Source: Nocardiopsis terrae
GTDB lineage: Bacteria > Actinomycetota > Actinomycetes > Streptosporangiales > Streptosporangiaceae
Length of the DNA stretch: 64,000 nucleotides
Assembly (NCBI RefSeq): GCF_014651695.1
Contig: NZ_BMXJ01000001.1
Location: forward strand, 660,944 to 724,943
Direction of reading: 5' to 3'
Shown here: in pieces, positions 32,001 through 38,609 of the stretch
Position numbering within the stretch: the first letter of the stretch is position 1
How the letters are laid out: each line of letters opens with the position of its first letter
The notes under the pieces: model-generated
Seen by the model: only the letters and a program-made list of their open reading frames with translations
The model's database searches: none
What the model was told of the DNA's origin: nothing
Made by a program: the position numbers and the translations under genes

Positions 32001-33947
32001 AAAGGCATCCCGAACCGGAGCCTCCTCAACAGGAGCGTTTCCTACCGTTGCGTCATGTCCAGGAGCGTTCCGAGTCGGAACGTCCTGGTTCGGAACATCC
32101 CGTGAGGTCGTGTTCGGGGTCGGCACGTCCTCGGCCGGAGTGTCAACGGCCTCGTCGGAGCCCCGCACGGGGGCGCCCCCGGTCTCGGGAAGGCTGTCCG
32201 CACCGGGGTTCCCGGAGCTCGGCGCGGCGGGCCGGTAGGGGCCGGTGTCGGTCGGGCCGTTCATGGCGGAGGACTCGGTGACGACCCGGTCGGGCGGCGG
32301 GGGAGCCGGAGCCTCCGGGGAAACGGCCGTCGTGTCGCCGTCGTGTGCGCCGCGTGCGTCACCGCCCTCGGCATCGCGCGTGCCGCCGCCCTGCTGCTCC
32401 GGCGTGCCGTCCCCCTGCGGGCCACGGGTGCCGCCGTCCTCCTCCGAAGAGGACCGGTCCGGGGAGGGCCGGTCAGAGCCCGACCCCGTCCCCGGCGCTC
32501 CGCTGATCCGGTCCGGGGAGTCGTCACCGGTACCGCGGTCGCCGTCCTCAGGGTGTGGACCCATCGGCGGATCGGGCAGTTCGGGTACCCCGTCGGGCAG
32601 ACCGGCTCCCTTGAGCTGGTCGATGAGCATCAGGCCGCCCTGGGTGAGGCTCTGCTGGACCGCCCCGGAGACGAACCCCGAGACCCCGGACAGCCACGTG
32701 ATGGAGAAGGTCTTCTCGTCGCTGAAAAGCAGGTTGAAGAAACCTTCGCCGAGTATCCCCTGAGCCGCGTTGGCGATGCCCTGGCCCCCGAGCTGCGCCA
32801 GGAAGTTCTTCCAGTGCGAACCCACGGCGGAGAGCCCGTCGCGGACCCCGCCGGGCACCCCCGTGGTCAGGAAGTCGCGCATCTTCGGGTCGAGGCCGTG
32901 ACCGTACTTCGACACCACGTCACCCAGGGCGTCGTCGAGGCCGCCCCGCCCCCAGTGGCGGGCGAACGCGTCGGCGTAACGCTCACCGAAATCGCGCGCC
33001 TGGTCCCGTCCCATGGCTCCGCCCAGGGAGTCGGCGAACCGGTCCCCCATGTCGGTGCGGAAGCGCTCCCCGTCGACCGGGCGGGACCACCCGGGCCGGT
33101 CGTCCATCCCGTACGGGCGCAGCAGCTCGTCACCGTTGCGGCCCATCACCGAGCCGATCCCCTCGGGCAACCCGCCGCCCGTCCCCGGGCCGTTGCCCGG
33201 GGGGAAGCGGTCGTCGAGCTGGTGGGCGATGGCCGATCCGGTGTTGTTGCCGAGCAGTCGGTTGAACTGGTCCGAAAGCGCGTTGCCGCCGAAAGCCGCG
33301 GCGGTGCCGAACAGGCCGTCCAGCATGGCGCCCTTGGCGGCGTCCTCCGTGAGCTTGGTGTCCCACTCGTCGCGGACGCCGTTGTCGATCTGGATCCGCT
33401 GGATCAGCGCGTCCAGTGTGAGCGCGAAGAACTGGCTGATCATCATCTGCTGGAGCAGCTCCGAGATCAGCCGGAACATGACCCGCCCGACGACGGTGCG
33501 GGCGATCGCCTGGAAGATCGGGATCTTGGCCAGGGAGGCGCCGAACGTGAACGGCGCCATGGCGATCGCCCAGGCGATCTCCGCGGCCAGCTGCACGAGC
33601 TGGCCGATGATCATCCACTTGGCGTACTGCACCTGCGTGCCCGCGTTGTGGACGTATTCCTGGAGCCCCCGGGCCACCGCCGTGCCCTCACCGAGGTAGT
33701 TGCGCTCCCCTGCCGTGAACTGGTCCACCGACTCGTCGAAGAAGTCCGCCGCCGTGGCGTCGAAGTTCTCCCGAACCTTGTTCTTGATCCGGATGACGAG
33801 CTGGGGGAGCTCGACCTGCAACCGGTCAGCCGTGGTCCCGTAGACCTGGGCGAGCTGCCACAGCCGTGTCTCGTCGGCGGTGGGCCACTCCGACCCGGTC
33901 AGGACCATGAACAGGTTCCGCAGTTCGGGAGGCAGTTCCATTCCCAT
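23016..33947 (-). CDS. Giant type VII secretion substrate (3643 aa) with CpnT-like N-terminus and metzincin motif
   Basis: Residues ~1-200 form the helical WXG/CpnT-like N-terminal domain of actinobacterial polymorphic toxins (MGMELPPELRNLFMVLTG, DFFDESVDQFTAGERNYLGEG, hydrophobic helices such as WMIIGQLVQLAAEIAWAIAM). Residues ~520-950 are Asp/Pro/Gly-rich. A metzincin-type zinc site HETLHRLGLDD (His1068, Glu1069, His1072, Gly1075, Asp1078) is followed by EYRDP and later GGYMDAPGG, a possible Met-turn. Beta-rich modules with Ser/Thr/Gly tracts alternate with a coiled coil at ~2230-2580. No standard C-terminal toxin is recognised. ATG 33947 is 4 bp after the WXG gene stop. An adhesin, protease or pore-forming effector are all possible. 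Confidence 0.8.
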   Translation of the reverse strand: MGMELPPELRNLFMVLTGSEWPTADETRLWQLAQVYGTTADRLQVELPQLVIRIKNKVRENFDATAADFFDESVDQFTAGERNYLGEGTAVARGLQEYVHNAGTQVQYAKWMIIGQLVQLAAEIAWAIAMAPFTFGASLAKIPIFQAIARTVVGRVMFRLISELLQQMMISQFFALTLDALIQRIQIDNGVRDEWDTKLTEDAAKGAMLDGLFGTAAAFGGNALSDQFNRLLGNNTGSAIAHQLDDRFPPGNGPGTGGGLPEGIGSVMGRNGDELLRPYGMDDRPGWSRPVDGERFRTDMGDRFADSLGGAMGRDQARDFGERYADAFARHWGRGGLDDALGDVVSKYGHGLDPKMRDFLTTGVPGGVRDGLSAVGSHWKNFLAQLGGQGIANAAQGILGEGFFNLLFSDEKTFSITWLSGVSGFVSGAVQQSLTQGGLMLIDQLKGAGLPDGVPELPDPPMGPHPEDGDRGTGDDSPDRISGAPGTGSGSDRPSPDRSSSEEDGGTRGPQGDGTPEQQGGGTRDAEGGDARGAHDGDTTAVSPEAPAPPPPDRVVTESSAMNGPTDTGPYRPAAPSSGNPGADSLPETGGAPVRGSDEAVDTPAEDVPTPNTTSRDVPNQDVPTRNAPGHDATVGNAPVEEAPVRDAFGQEVPVGNAPAEDVPDQDASGQNAPVREVPNQGGAVFDRPDQRVPENTAQVNDGGGASGVGASDSTGAAPISGGPERSPDGQDRTSDEDAPTRVTEDRTDADGRTPDAPVPAPNPSPAPNGQGTDADTANPPRPDGEGAGEGRDEARPPGGEEIGEGSGPGAPSRGEGDQQGLPRDDGDLGAPASADGRAQDPPQHADGAPGSVVAPPPVNPAAQGQESAGDGRRQAPPTSRTDTPSAARPRPEPDAPAPVAEGLRPPGAWQDARDGAETARVGTNRDGSGIDTDGVEILDGSTRDRPVVSVAERGFDVRRVPLPDPGPEGPTHVTELTVRINFDPGDDVRPEEADTAQRVFLDRVDDVLNQRYRLPDSGDQLHVRVEPVGADDRPHADVTWVRDNPDLPGRSDTANWRLDDGADVWLHETLHRLGLDDEYRDPPQERSGRPQAVLRGSPDSTAVHEAGGYMDAPGGRDGRPPEILNRYLEQIESQAHGASRYDPPARLADLPDPVHRDLAALLDPEGRQDPSDTVSLFGAAYDSRVRGLDEDRVRADLPPRLRDRFDRTVAEWTSDGRLERALGTARTAGMEAPLSRMPGRPAPVPTEGGAEHRAAGPLSDIFRPKDGSGGSRPEDHPMRDLSENRHRNSGNRGDGTTGGTGEGTSGAPRRETPPSQQDRPQPTQNDQPTQNEPTRQGPPRPVGTEATGVPPERPPTARPVDAETVRMLDALADAGTDADGGGYPGLRVNSGADARGLGRRLRDQLTRHGVEPDGTALGEALDRITDGRARPGDEIGVPVREVPTGDRAGRDGAPPPVRGQVRFTVERAWRETTDSPDRRTGATHTVETRAKAVGAGAQQSRKSVNPVLPATVIGSIAGKTMLISPRLKGSVAVRQRGSEYQTSAERRHKRKVDVDGENPARFTADLTVTASLEVAPPPVPPDGGTEQQGTSGQQPPPAPPGTRDRPERQDGRERPPRPPEPVRFTARLDDAFDVVLPGHVRDDGAVDGGGQRTADRREAPRGFRTDDPASRVGDGNGTPVRAPRFSRTLGVLDGGPPENFPLDMRTLRETLVRMDHGEVLHIPYRDDSGDWQFAELSGGPVAYERIGPEMADSSFSDTDKSSTNAQSNAGRTNKQEIRAGASFLGTIIPGAGSSSLLRVGPEVVGGVKGAQKYTRTTEHGSERVHGPGTKGDSAFYRVTRTYRVTTTEQQHAAPDAAGNTGDDTAADPHGTDGAGHHGGPVRHQPRVRAGTLDLTTLDQVSTSDARALAGDGAGHAPRGGPAAPATPGLRADRVEHLGESVPVRAEWNDGRLRDTNGEAPLTAVANRVHRAVFAAHPELVNDPAGPGGDRRGFWGRLWRGPDLRALNTLAIHEQVGRASAEADSLITDGVRIVLRAGGLRNALTPAPGRLRTVVGALPGASSVRTDDRDGADFVTVRLSGRLDDARFAGSRRGGSLSSGLNASTSQGSGRQDTTAYGVEGSAALQVRPGETAAAMPRGIVEVGAGYAYEREKTTPASGTRKSGVESSSSAKGELDAWTYALHLEASIGSNAPVDVTPTGAGATAAGPRLLVEGPRTAPVPGELGPFGPETDRAAEADRARTDARQALDQVRRARGRVDELRAERDRLAGLTEELPDREAGLAAAQGEADSARQEAAQDDRAAQARERTATEAENVAREARRQAVLDRLEAARAQQEAADLRRNAIEKMRAYAEALRTETEARDRHDGGAAQPSRERTPASAPLPQPRDTGADALGDDAAQSAVDRAWDTAVENWEALEDAARDAGGEVRAAETAFRAPPRQSSSDGGTAAPPRPTTPPAVEKLRTAAREAVQATDRRNEEADAQDDRATGAEENAELREGEASDRRAEADTARRKADGSKRLVEEAGLRVNEARQDHDESVAAKRDLPARERELTEALDDERRAHAGAAAAHGRGEEHRFALERDARLRTPGDRTDDDRDRTGAPAPGDRAGTPRPRADLDLDALPHAPKHTEARSLWDTVVEAVRSAPGFTAASRSGEAVIGHWRVLSSAKALAAHTMDVHNAGLPLQGQFEDGVRRRADLSLTLHAERTSMRTSGALRESGVDLTYKTESDRVTGAGRSSSHNTAVGVKGQGTPNPADTRNNRLRFSAGAVPYASKQTRTEGDTTTFGEEDKVSLSGSTVDVTTADRFTVQARIRSRWNLLVSVPYSSTTETAGPPGPAGPADATGGTGGTGGDRNRDDGARHDAAPDRHGEPGSTEARYRVLDLAQNAALPGTSGLDAALARARAAPDGTGFVPGRESSGYALNGIDTAGAVEGIAQRVRGRGFELTEQSKHDIQVALSATNTRGTNRRLQTGGLVLPVRVREDAFGEQRLSSGGWLRLELGRNGDPAFGPVESGLSSERSVSESTEHNESRGRQKKHGVTATADGGFNPVPATGTGPGGAPAFPGDRYYTNTGTVGTGWETATTSTELASDTDTRNTSRTVKVPGVTATTPMRVDFTLSVDNWRGGSRGPVITGTVDAGNRREVFQAGTFRPTAPPAAPAAPAASAPVAPSRAGADDPEVFARDWRGRLGRGETALPPVEGVGQRPIADAALLAQARALGWQPDAAERVTPGAAAEHLREGRPGSRAHMLGAAVDEQVLRGLFDAASGSRGAVLVGRDPQGPFAVPGLETRLFTQVDPGGATVIGATGELATGNDTQKLHRDERSTAHAGSTALTTGLDLSGMKAVQQPVSDFNESRALVGGGVATAGANSTAAGGGKQSSSTMRTDTAAPVKGRGYLVRFPVDALLIAQDTASGGPPRAEWAKSTVDVWLSTDQLRTIATGVNDDSVASWDAVAQRQTEAAATEKALGAAVDREAGLDRSEEARASARTAADLLSLGSDSDPRIWAPETSEGVRAVRDYLGSTDDDHGWGRPADRTEAEHRAALDGLTALQRGTGTPGGLPAETVGALRDLVESRNALHTALSSHRAALDAYFTALDTAFAPPARPDPLAPTDPPAPPAGTTPLQAAFDSALNPPAG

Positions 33948-33951
33948 GGGG

Positions 33952-34305
33952 TCAGTGCTTCCCGCCGCCGGGGGCGCCGCCCTGGAATCCGCCGAGGCGC
34001 GTTGCCGCGTCGATGCCGTACTGCTCGGAGCGGGCGAACTGCTTGGCGGTGTCGACCGTGCCCTCGGCGGTCTTCTCGAACGCGGTGCCCAGCGCCTGCA
34101 GGAAGACGTCGAACCGCTCGCGGGCCGGGAGGTACTTCTTCTCGAACGACTTGGCCACGGCGTCACCGTCGCCCCAGCACTGGCCCAGGGCGTCGGCCGA
34201 GTCGATGAACCACCGGTGGATGGCGCGCACCTCCGCGGCGAGTTCGTTGATCTCGGCGCCGTCCCTGGCGACTGACTCCGGGTCGACGGAAAGGCGGTCG
34301 GCCAT
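33952..34305 (-). CDS. WXG100-like small protein paired with the giant substrate
   Basis: A 117-residue, almost wholly helical protein. A helix-turn-helix hairpin is centred on CWGDGD (about residues 43-48), matching the WxG turn of ESAT-6-like proteins, with helices VARDGAEINELAAEVRAIHRW and FDVFLQALGTAFEKTAEGTVD. A Gly/Pro tail (FQGGAPGGGKH) follows. AGGAGGG precedes ATG 34305. It lies directly upstream of the giant gene, with 4 bp between its stop and that start. I infer it is the heterodimer partner that delivers the giant protein to EccC. Confidence 0.8.
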   Translation of the reverse strand: MADRLSVDPESVARDGAEINELAAEVRAIHRWFIDSADALGQCWGDGDAVAKSFEKKYLPARERFDVFLQALGTAFEKTAEGTVDTAKQFARSEQYGIDAATRLGGFQGGAPGGGKH

Positions 34306-34393
34306 GGTCCCTCCTGCCTCGTTACGTGTCTTCGTGTCCGTGCGGTGGCCGCGGTGCGGGACGGCGGTGGCCGCCCCGCACCGCGGCGGCCCG

Positions 34394-34786
34394 TCACGCG
34401 GGCGGGTTGACCTTCCCCAGGCCCAGTTCCTCCAGCAGGGCCGAGGGGTCGCCGGCCACCGCCTGCTCCCGTGCCGCGGAGTCCCCCGGCACCAGTCCCC
34501 GCATGGCCTCGGAGACCTTCTGGGCCACGTCGCGCCGCGCCCGTTCGATCACCTCGGTGACGGCCGAGGCGAGTTCGGCGGGCGCCATCGACCGGTACTT
34601 GTCGGTGTGGAACCTCAGCTCAGCGATCTCGCCTCTGGCGTTCACCGTCGCGCTGACCATCCGGTCCTTGGACACCGCTTCGGCGGTAACCGACTCCAGG
34701 TTTGCGCTTGCCTCCGCCAGGCCCCGCTGTGTCCGACGAAGCTGTTCGAGGGACCTCTCCATCTGCCCTTGCAGGGACATGTCCAC
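34394..34786 (-). CDS. YbaB/EbfC-family protein
   Basis: A 130-residue protein. An N-terminal coiled helix (MERSLEQLRRTQRGLAEA) is followed by a small beta sheet (VTAEAVSKDRMVSATVNARGEIAELRF) and a C-terminal helix (LASAVTEVIERARRDVAQKVSEAM), the YbaB/EbfC pattern. Such proteins are regularly encoded in type VII loci, where they are thought to act as chaperone or structural partners. GTG 34786 follows AGGGAG by about 10 nt; ATG 34780 is an alternative. Its start overlaps the PPE-like reading frame only because that frame appears shifted. Confidence 0.8.
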   Translation of the reverse strand: MDMSLQGQMERSLEQLRRTQRGLAEASANLESVTAEAVSKDRMVSATVNARGEIAELRFHTDKYRSMAPAELASAVTEVIERARRDVAQKVSEAMRGLVPGDSAAREQAVAGDPSALLEELGLGKVNPPA

Positions 34787-37640
34787 CGCTGCTCACTCCC
34801 TTGTCCTGTCGTGTTCCCGGCCGCCCCAGCGAGGCGGGTCCGCCCCGTGCGGAAGTGCCCCACACCCGTTCGTCCTCCGCGAGCCACGTGGTGCGGCTGC
34901 GTTCCTGCGATCCGGCTCCACCACCGCCCGCGCCGCCTGCGCCGCCCGGCGGCATCATCGGCATGCCTGGTGTGCCCGGAGTTCCGGGTGTTCCAGGGGT
35001 GCCGACGGCTCCTGACTGGAGGGAGCCGTCAGTTCCCCCTCCCGCGCCGAAGGCGCCCAGCGGGCTGGTCCCACCCGGCCCGGCACCCCTGCCACCGCCG
35101 GATCCTTCGGTGCTCCCGCCGACGGAGCCCGAGTCCGGCCGGGCGGTGATCTCGCTGCCTCCTGGGAAGCCGGAACCGGCTCCTCCCGGGCTGTCGAGGG
35201 AGCCGAGCCCGGAGGGTGGTGTGAGCACGGGGGGTGGTGTCAGCACGGGACCGTCACGCCCGATCGGGGTACGGTCGCCGCTGCCGCCCGCCCCGGAACC
35301 CGGAGCCGACGAGTCCACCTCGCCCGGGGCCCCGAGGTCACCGGAGCCACCAGGCGCAGGCAGACCCAGATCATCCGAACCCTCAAGACCACCCGAACCG
35401 CCAAGGATCGGGGACTCCGAACCACCCGGAAGACCCACACCCCCCGAATCCCCGAGGCCACTGGAGCCACCAGGCACAGGCAGACCCACACCGCCCGGAC
35501 CCTCAAGACCACCCGACCCACCAACAACCGGGTCATCCGAAGTCCCCGGAAGATTCACACCGCCCGGACCCTCAAGACCACCCGAGCCACCCGAAGACGG
35601 AAGGCCCAGACCACCGGGACCACCCGAACCACCAAGAACCGGATCATCCGAACCACCCGGAAGATCCACACCCCCCGGACCCCCGAGACCACCCGAAGAC
35701 GAGAGGTCCAGACCACCGGGGTCACCCGTCCCGGTGGGCACACGGCTCGGCGGTGGAACCAGTGCGCTCCTGTCGTCGTCGTCCGGGGAGGACTCGAACT
35801 CTCCCGTGCCGGGCGGGACTCCCCCGATGGACGAAGGCAGACCGCCGCTACCACCGTCGGCTCGGGAACCGTCCGGGAGCAGAGTGCCGTCCGGAAGCGG
35901 TCCCCCCTGGTCCCGCCGCCCGGAGTTGCCCGCGCCGCCTCCGGAACCACCGAGACCCATACCGCCCATGCCCGGGGCTACGGGAGGCGGGACGAAACCT
36001 CCCGGCCCGCCGCCGTCCGACGAGGAGGAGAGGTCACTGCCGTCGCCGAAGCCGTCAGGCGAGCCGTCCGCGCCGAGCGAACCGGATCCGTCGAGGTTCT
36101 GTGAGCCCGGAGGATCCTCCAGGTCCAGCGATCCCGGAGAGCCCGGTGAGCCGTTGAGATCACCCGAACCCCCGGGAACGGGTTGTCCCCCGGAGTCCTC
36201 CGGAAGCGGCCCCCCGCTTCCCTCGGGACCCTGGTTGTTCAGGTGATCGTCGACGATGTCCTCGACACTGCGGCCATCACCACCAGTACCGCCACCGGCA
36301 CCATCACCGCCGCCGTCACCAGTGCCGTCTCCGACACCGCTGCCGCTGCCACCGTTCAGGTAGTCGTCAACGATGTCCTCGACCGTGCGACCGTCACCGC
36401 CATCAGTGCCATCACCGTCACCGCCACCGTTCAGGTAGTCATCGACGATGTCCTCGACCGTGCGACCGTCACCGCCATCAGTGCCATCACCGTCACCACC
36501 GCCGTTCAGGTAGTCATCGACGATGTCCTCGACCGTGCGACCGTCACCGCCATCAGTGCCATCAGTGCCATCACCGTCACCACCGCCGTTCAGGTAGTCG
36601 TCAACGATGTCCTCGACCGTGCGACCGTCACCGTCACCACCGGTACCGGAGTGCGACTCGCTGGAGGTCGGGACGGGCGTGAAGGGCAGAATCGCCGAGG
36701 AGGCGTTGTTGTAGGACGTGGCGACGTCGGAGATACCGCCGGTCACGGCCTTGCGCAGCGATTCCAGGCTCTCCCACCAGCGCTCCTTGACCTCCGTCTC
36801 GAAGGTCTCCCAGGTGGCCTGTTCGTCGGTCCGCATACCGCGGATCTTGATGATGCCGCCCTCGTAGGTGACCTGCTGCCGCTGCTCCTCCCACCAGGTG
36901 CGGATCAGGCGGCGCGGGGAGTGCTCGGGGCTGCCGACCCATTCGTTGTAGGCGCTGATCACCGACTGGATGTAGGTGGGGTTGGCGGCCCTGCGCGCCG
37001 AGTTCACCGCGTCGACCGCCGGGTCGACGAAGTTGGCGATGTTCTTGAATTCGAGGGCCACGGTCCTCATGTACTGGCCCAGAGCCTCGGCCCCCGCGCC
37101 CTCGAACTTCTCGTTGCCGGGCTTGATCTCCTCGTACAGCGCCCACAGGTCGTCGTAGCGGGCGTTGGCGAAGTCGCGGAAGTCGCCGAGGTCGGTCTCG
37201 ATCCGGCTGAGAACACCGCTGTTGAAGGTGTCACTGCCCTGCGAGGGGTCGGAGGCGGCGTTGAGGATGGTGGGCATCCGGTCGATGAAACGCCCCCATA
37301 CGGTGTCCCCGCGCTCCTTGACGGCGTCGTTGACGTGGATGCCCGAGTAGACCGCGTACCCCCACTCGTAGCCGCCGAGCAGTTCCGCGTCGGAGGAGCG
37401 GTCGGAGAAACCGAACCACTCGTCCGCGTCCTTGGGGTCGCCGACGTTCCAGAAGTAGTTGGAGAACCAGTTGGTGTCCCGCACCGCCTGGGCGGTGCCC
37501 ATCGGGGGGACCGAGCCCTCTTCGTCCGCGTCGGCGAAGACGTTGACGGCGTGGGCGACCTCCTCGCTCTCGGAAGCGCCCCCGTCAGCGGGGGCGTCGG
37601 GGTCGGTTCCCTCGCTCTCGGGGAGATCCTCGTCAGCCAT
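34620..37640 (-). CDS. PPE-like Gly/Pro-rich type VII protein with apparent C-terminal frameshift
   Basis: 1006 residues as read. The N-terminus (~1-330) is helical and PPE/WXG-like (VAHAVNVFADADEEG, WGRFIDRMPTILNAASD, FEGAGAEALGQYMRTVALEFKNIANFVD, WWEEQRQQVTYEGG). Residues ~340-460 hold 25-residue repeats (RTVEDIVDDYLNGG). The rest is Gly/Ser/Pro-rich. The conserved tail RTTWLAEDERVWGT ends at residue 929. From there this frame overruns 167 bp into the YbaB gene. The +1 frame gives PHGADPPRWGGREHDRTRE and stops at 34793, 7 bp before the YbaB start. The true end was probably 34793, with an indel at 34851-34856. Confidence 0.8.
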   Translation of the reverse strand: MADEDLPESEGTDPDAPADGGASESEEVAHAVNVFADADEEGSVPPMGTAQAVRDTNWFSNYFWNVGDPKDADEWFGFSDRSSDAELLGGYEWGYAVYSGIHVNDAVKERGDTVWGRFIDRMPTILNAASDPSQGSDTFNSGVLSRIETDLGDFRDFANARYDDLWALYEEIKPGNEKFEGAGAEALGQYMRTVALEFKNIANFVDPAVDAVNSARRAANPTYIQSVISAYNEWVGSPEHSPRRLIRTWWEEQRQQVTYEGGIIKIRGMRTDEQATWETFETEVKERWWESLESLRKAVTGGISDVATSYNNASSAILPFTPVPTSSESHSGTGGDGDGRTVEDIVDDYLNGGGDGDGTDGTDGGDGRTVEDIVDDYLNGGGDGDGTDGGDGRTVEDIVDDYLNGGGDGDGTDGGDGRTVEDIVDDYLNGGSGSGVGDGTGDGGGDGAGGGTGGDGRSVEDIVDDHLNNQGPEGSGGPLPEDSGGQPVPGGSGDLNGSPGSPGSLDLEDPPGSQNLDGSGSLGADGSPDGFGDGSDLSSSSDGGGPGGFVPPPVAPGMGGMGLGGSGGGAGNSGRRDQGGPLPDGTLLPDGSRADGGSGGLPSSIGGVPPGTGEFESSPDDDDRSALVPPPSRVPTGTGDPGGLDLSSSGGLGGPGGVDLPGGSDDPVLGGSGGPGGLGLPSSGGSGGLEGPGGVNLPGTSDDPVVGGSGGLEGPGGVGLPVPGGSSGLGDSGGVGLPGGSESPILGGSGGLEGSDDLGLPAPGGSGDLGAPGEVDSSAPGSGAGGSGDRTPIGRDGPVLTPPPVLTPPSGLGSLDSPGGAGSGFPGGSEITARPDSGSVGGSTEGSGGGRGAGPGGTSPLGAFGAGGGTDGSLQSGAVGTPGTPGTPGTPGMPMMPPGGAGGAGGGGAGSQERSRTTWLAEDERVWGTSARGGPASLGRPGTRQDKGVSSGGHVPARADGEVPRTASSDTAGPGGGKRKPGVGYRRSGVQGPDGQRDGERQRRDR
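36357..36640. repeat. Tandem 75-bp repeats coding for the RTVEDIVDDYLNGG unit
   Basis: Four near-identical units begin at 36357, 36432, 36507 and 36591, with periods 75, 75 and 84 bp; the longest unit has one extra GTDG-type triplet set. A diverged fifth unit (RSVEDIVDDHLNN) begins near 36240. All lie in frame in the PPE-like gene, so copy changes keep the frame. Confidence 0.9.
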
Positions 37641-37711
37641 GGAAGTTCCTCAGGGGGCGGGGTGGGCGGTCAGCGCAGAGCAGGCGGGGCGGAGCCGCCG
37701 GCCGGGGCGGC

Positions 37712-38143
37712 TCAGGACGACTCGGAGGTCTCTTCGGTGGGGTCGCCGGTTCCGTTGAATCCACCGGAACTCAGGGGCGCGCCGCCGGACACGATCTGGT
37801 TGACGCGGGCTGCGTCCAGTTCGGCGTCGGACTCCAGCTCGTCGAAGTGCATCTCGCTGTCACGGATGCCGACGGACATCCCGACCAGGCGTTCCTCCAG
37901 GTCGGTGATCATGGTGGTGAACTGTGTGAGCACGGTCGCGACCTCCTTGGAGACCTCGCCGGCGGCAGACATGAGGTCGCTGTTGCCGAAGGGCACGTTG
38001 ACACCGGAGGCGGTCCCGTCTCCTTCGTAGTGCTGTGACGCGCGGGTCTTCATCGCCGACACCTTCTCGCGCAGCGGCTCGACCTCGCCCGTGCGCAGAG
38101 TGCGGAGGTAGTCCAGAGTGACCTTGGTCCTGTCCTCTGACAC
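37712..38143 (-). CDS. Type VII locus accessory protein, helical, unknown family
   Basis: A 143-residue protein from GTG 38143, with GGAGAGG upstream. It is predicted mostly helical (VTLDYLRTLRTGEVEPLREKVSAM, LMSAAGEVSKEVATVLTQFTTMITDLEERLVGM) with an acidic tail rich in Ser/Glu. It has no WxG turn and no signal peptide. Size and context suggest a secreted partner or chaperone of the PPE-like protein encoded just downstream, comparable in position to PE proteins. The family is not recognised. Confidence 0.65.
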   Translation of the reverse strand: MSEDRTKVTLDYLRTLRTGEVEPLREKVSAMKTRASQHYEGDGTASGVNVPFGNSDLMSAAGEVSKEVATVLTQFTTMITDLEERLVGMSVGIRDSEMHFDELESDAELDAARVNQIVSGGAPLSSGGFNGTGDPTEETSESS

Positions 38144-38251
38144 GTGTCGTCCTCTCCTGTGCTGTCCTGCAACTCGTCAGGCCGCGGCGCGGCGTTCCCG
38201 GTGGCCGCGGCGCGGGTTTGTCGGAGCCGCGCCGCGGCCGTCGGGGGAAGG

Positions 38252-38554
38252 TCAGCGCCGGGCCTGCCAGTTGCCGGCTTCCTGGAGGTCGCCGCGGCGG
38301 TAGCGGTCGGTGATGTCGCCCAGGGAGACCTGTGCGTGGCCCAGCAGCGCGCGCATGTCCGCCACGTTGCGGCGCCAGGCGGCGAGCCGCTCGTCGTACT
38401 GCTCGGAGGCCTCACCGATCCAGTCGGCCTTGACCACCCGGACCTTGGCGTCCAGTTCGTCGATCGCCGCCGCGATCACATCGGTCTGCTTGCGCAGGTC
38501 CAGGCCCGCGTCGTCGGCCCCGCTGTAGGTGATCTCGAATCCGTCGATACTCAT
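38252..38554 (-). CDS. WXG100 family protein (EsxA/B-like), first copy
   Basis: A 100-residue helical-hairpin protein with the WXG turn as WIG (VRVVKADWIGEASEQYDER), the family's commonest form, and helices LRKQTDVIAAAIDELDAKV and WRRNVADMRALLGHAQVSLGD. A C-terminal WQARR may take part in secretion-signal recognition. ATG 38554 has GAGAGGAAC upstream. It is adjacent to the second WXG100 gene, and the pair presumably form a heterodimer recognised by EccC. Confidence 0.9.
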   Translation of the reverse strand: MSIDGFEITYSGADDAGLDLRKQTDVIAAAIDELDAKVRVVKADWIGEASEQYDERLAAWRRNVADMRALLGHAQVSLGDITDRYRRGDLQEAGNWQARR

Positions 38555-38609
38555 GGCGCCGGTTCCTCTCGGTGGTGCGCCTCCGGTCCCGGAGGCGGTC
38601 GGGGTCGGG

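Noticed and set aside
34620..34785. True long C-terminus of the PPE-like protein overlapping ybaB
   Set aside because: The overlap reads through another gene's coding sequence, while the +1 frame has a family-like tail and a stop in the normal place; a frameshift explains it better.
36240..36640. Possible CRISPR array
   Set aside because: The regular repeats are contiguous 75-bp coding units in frame, without unique spacers and without cas genes.
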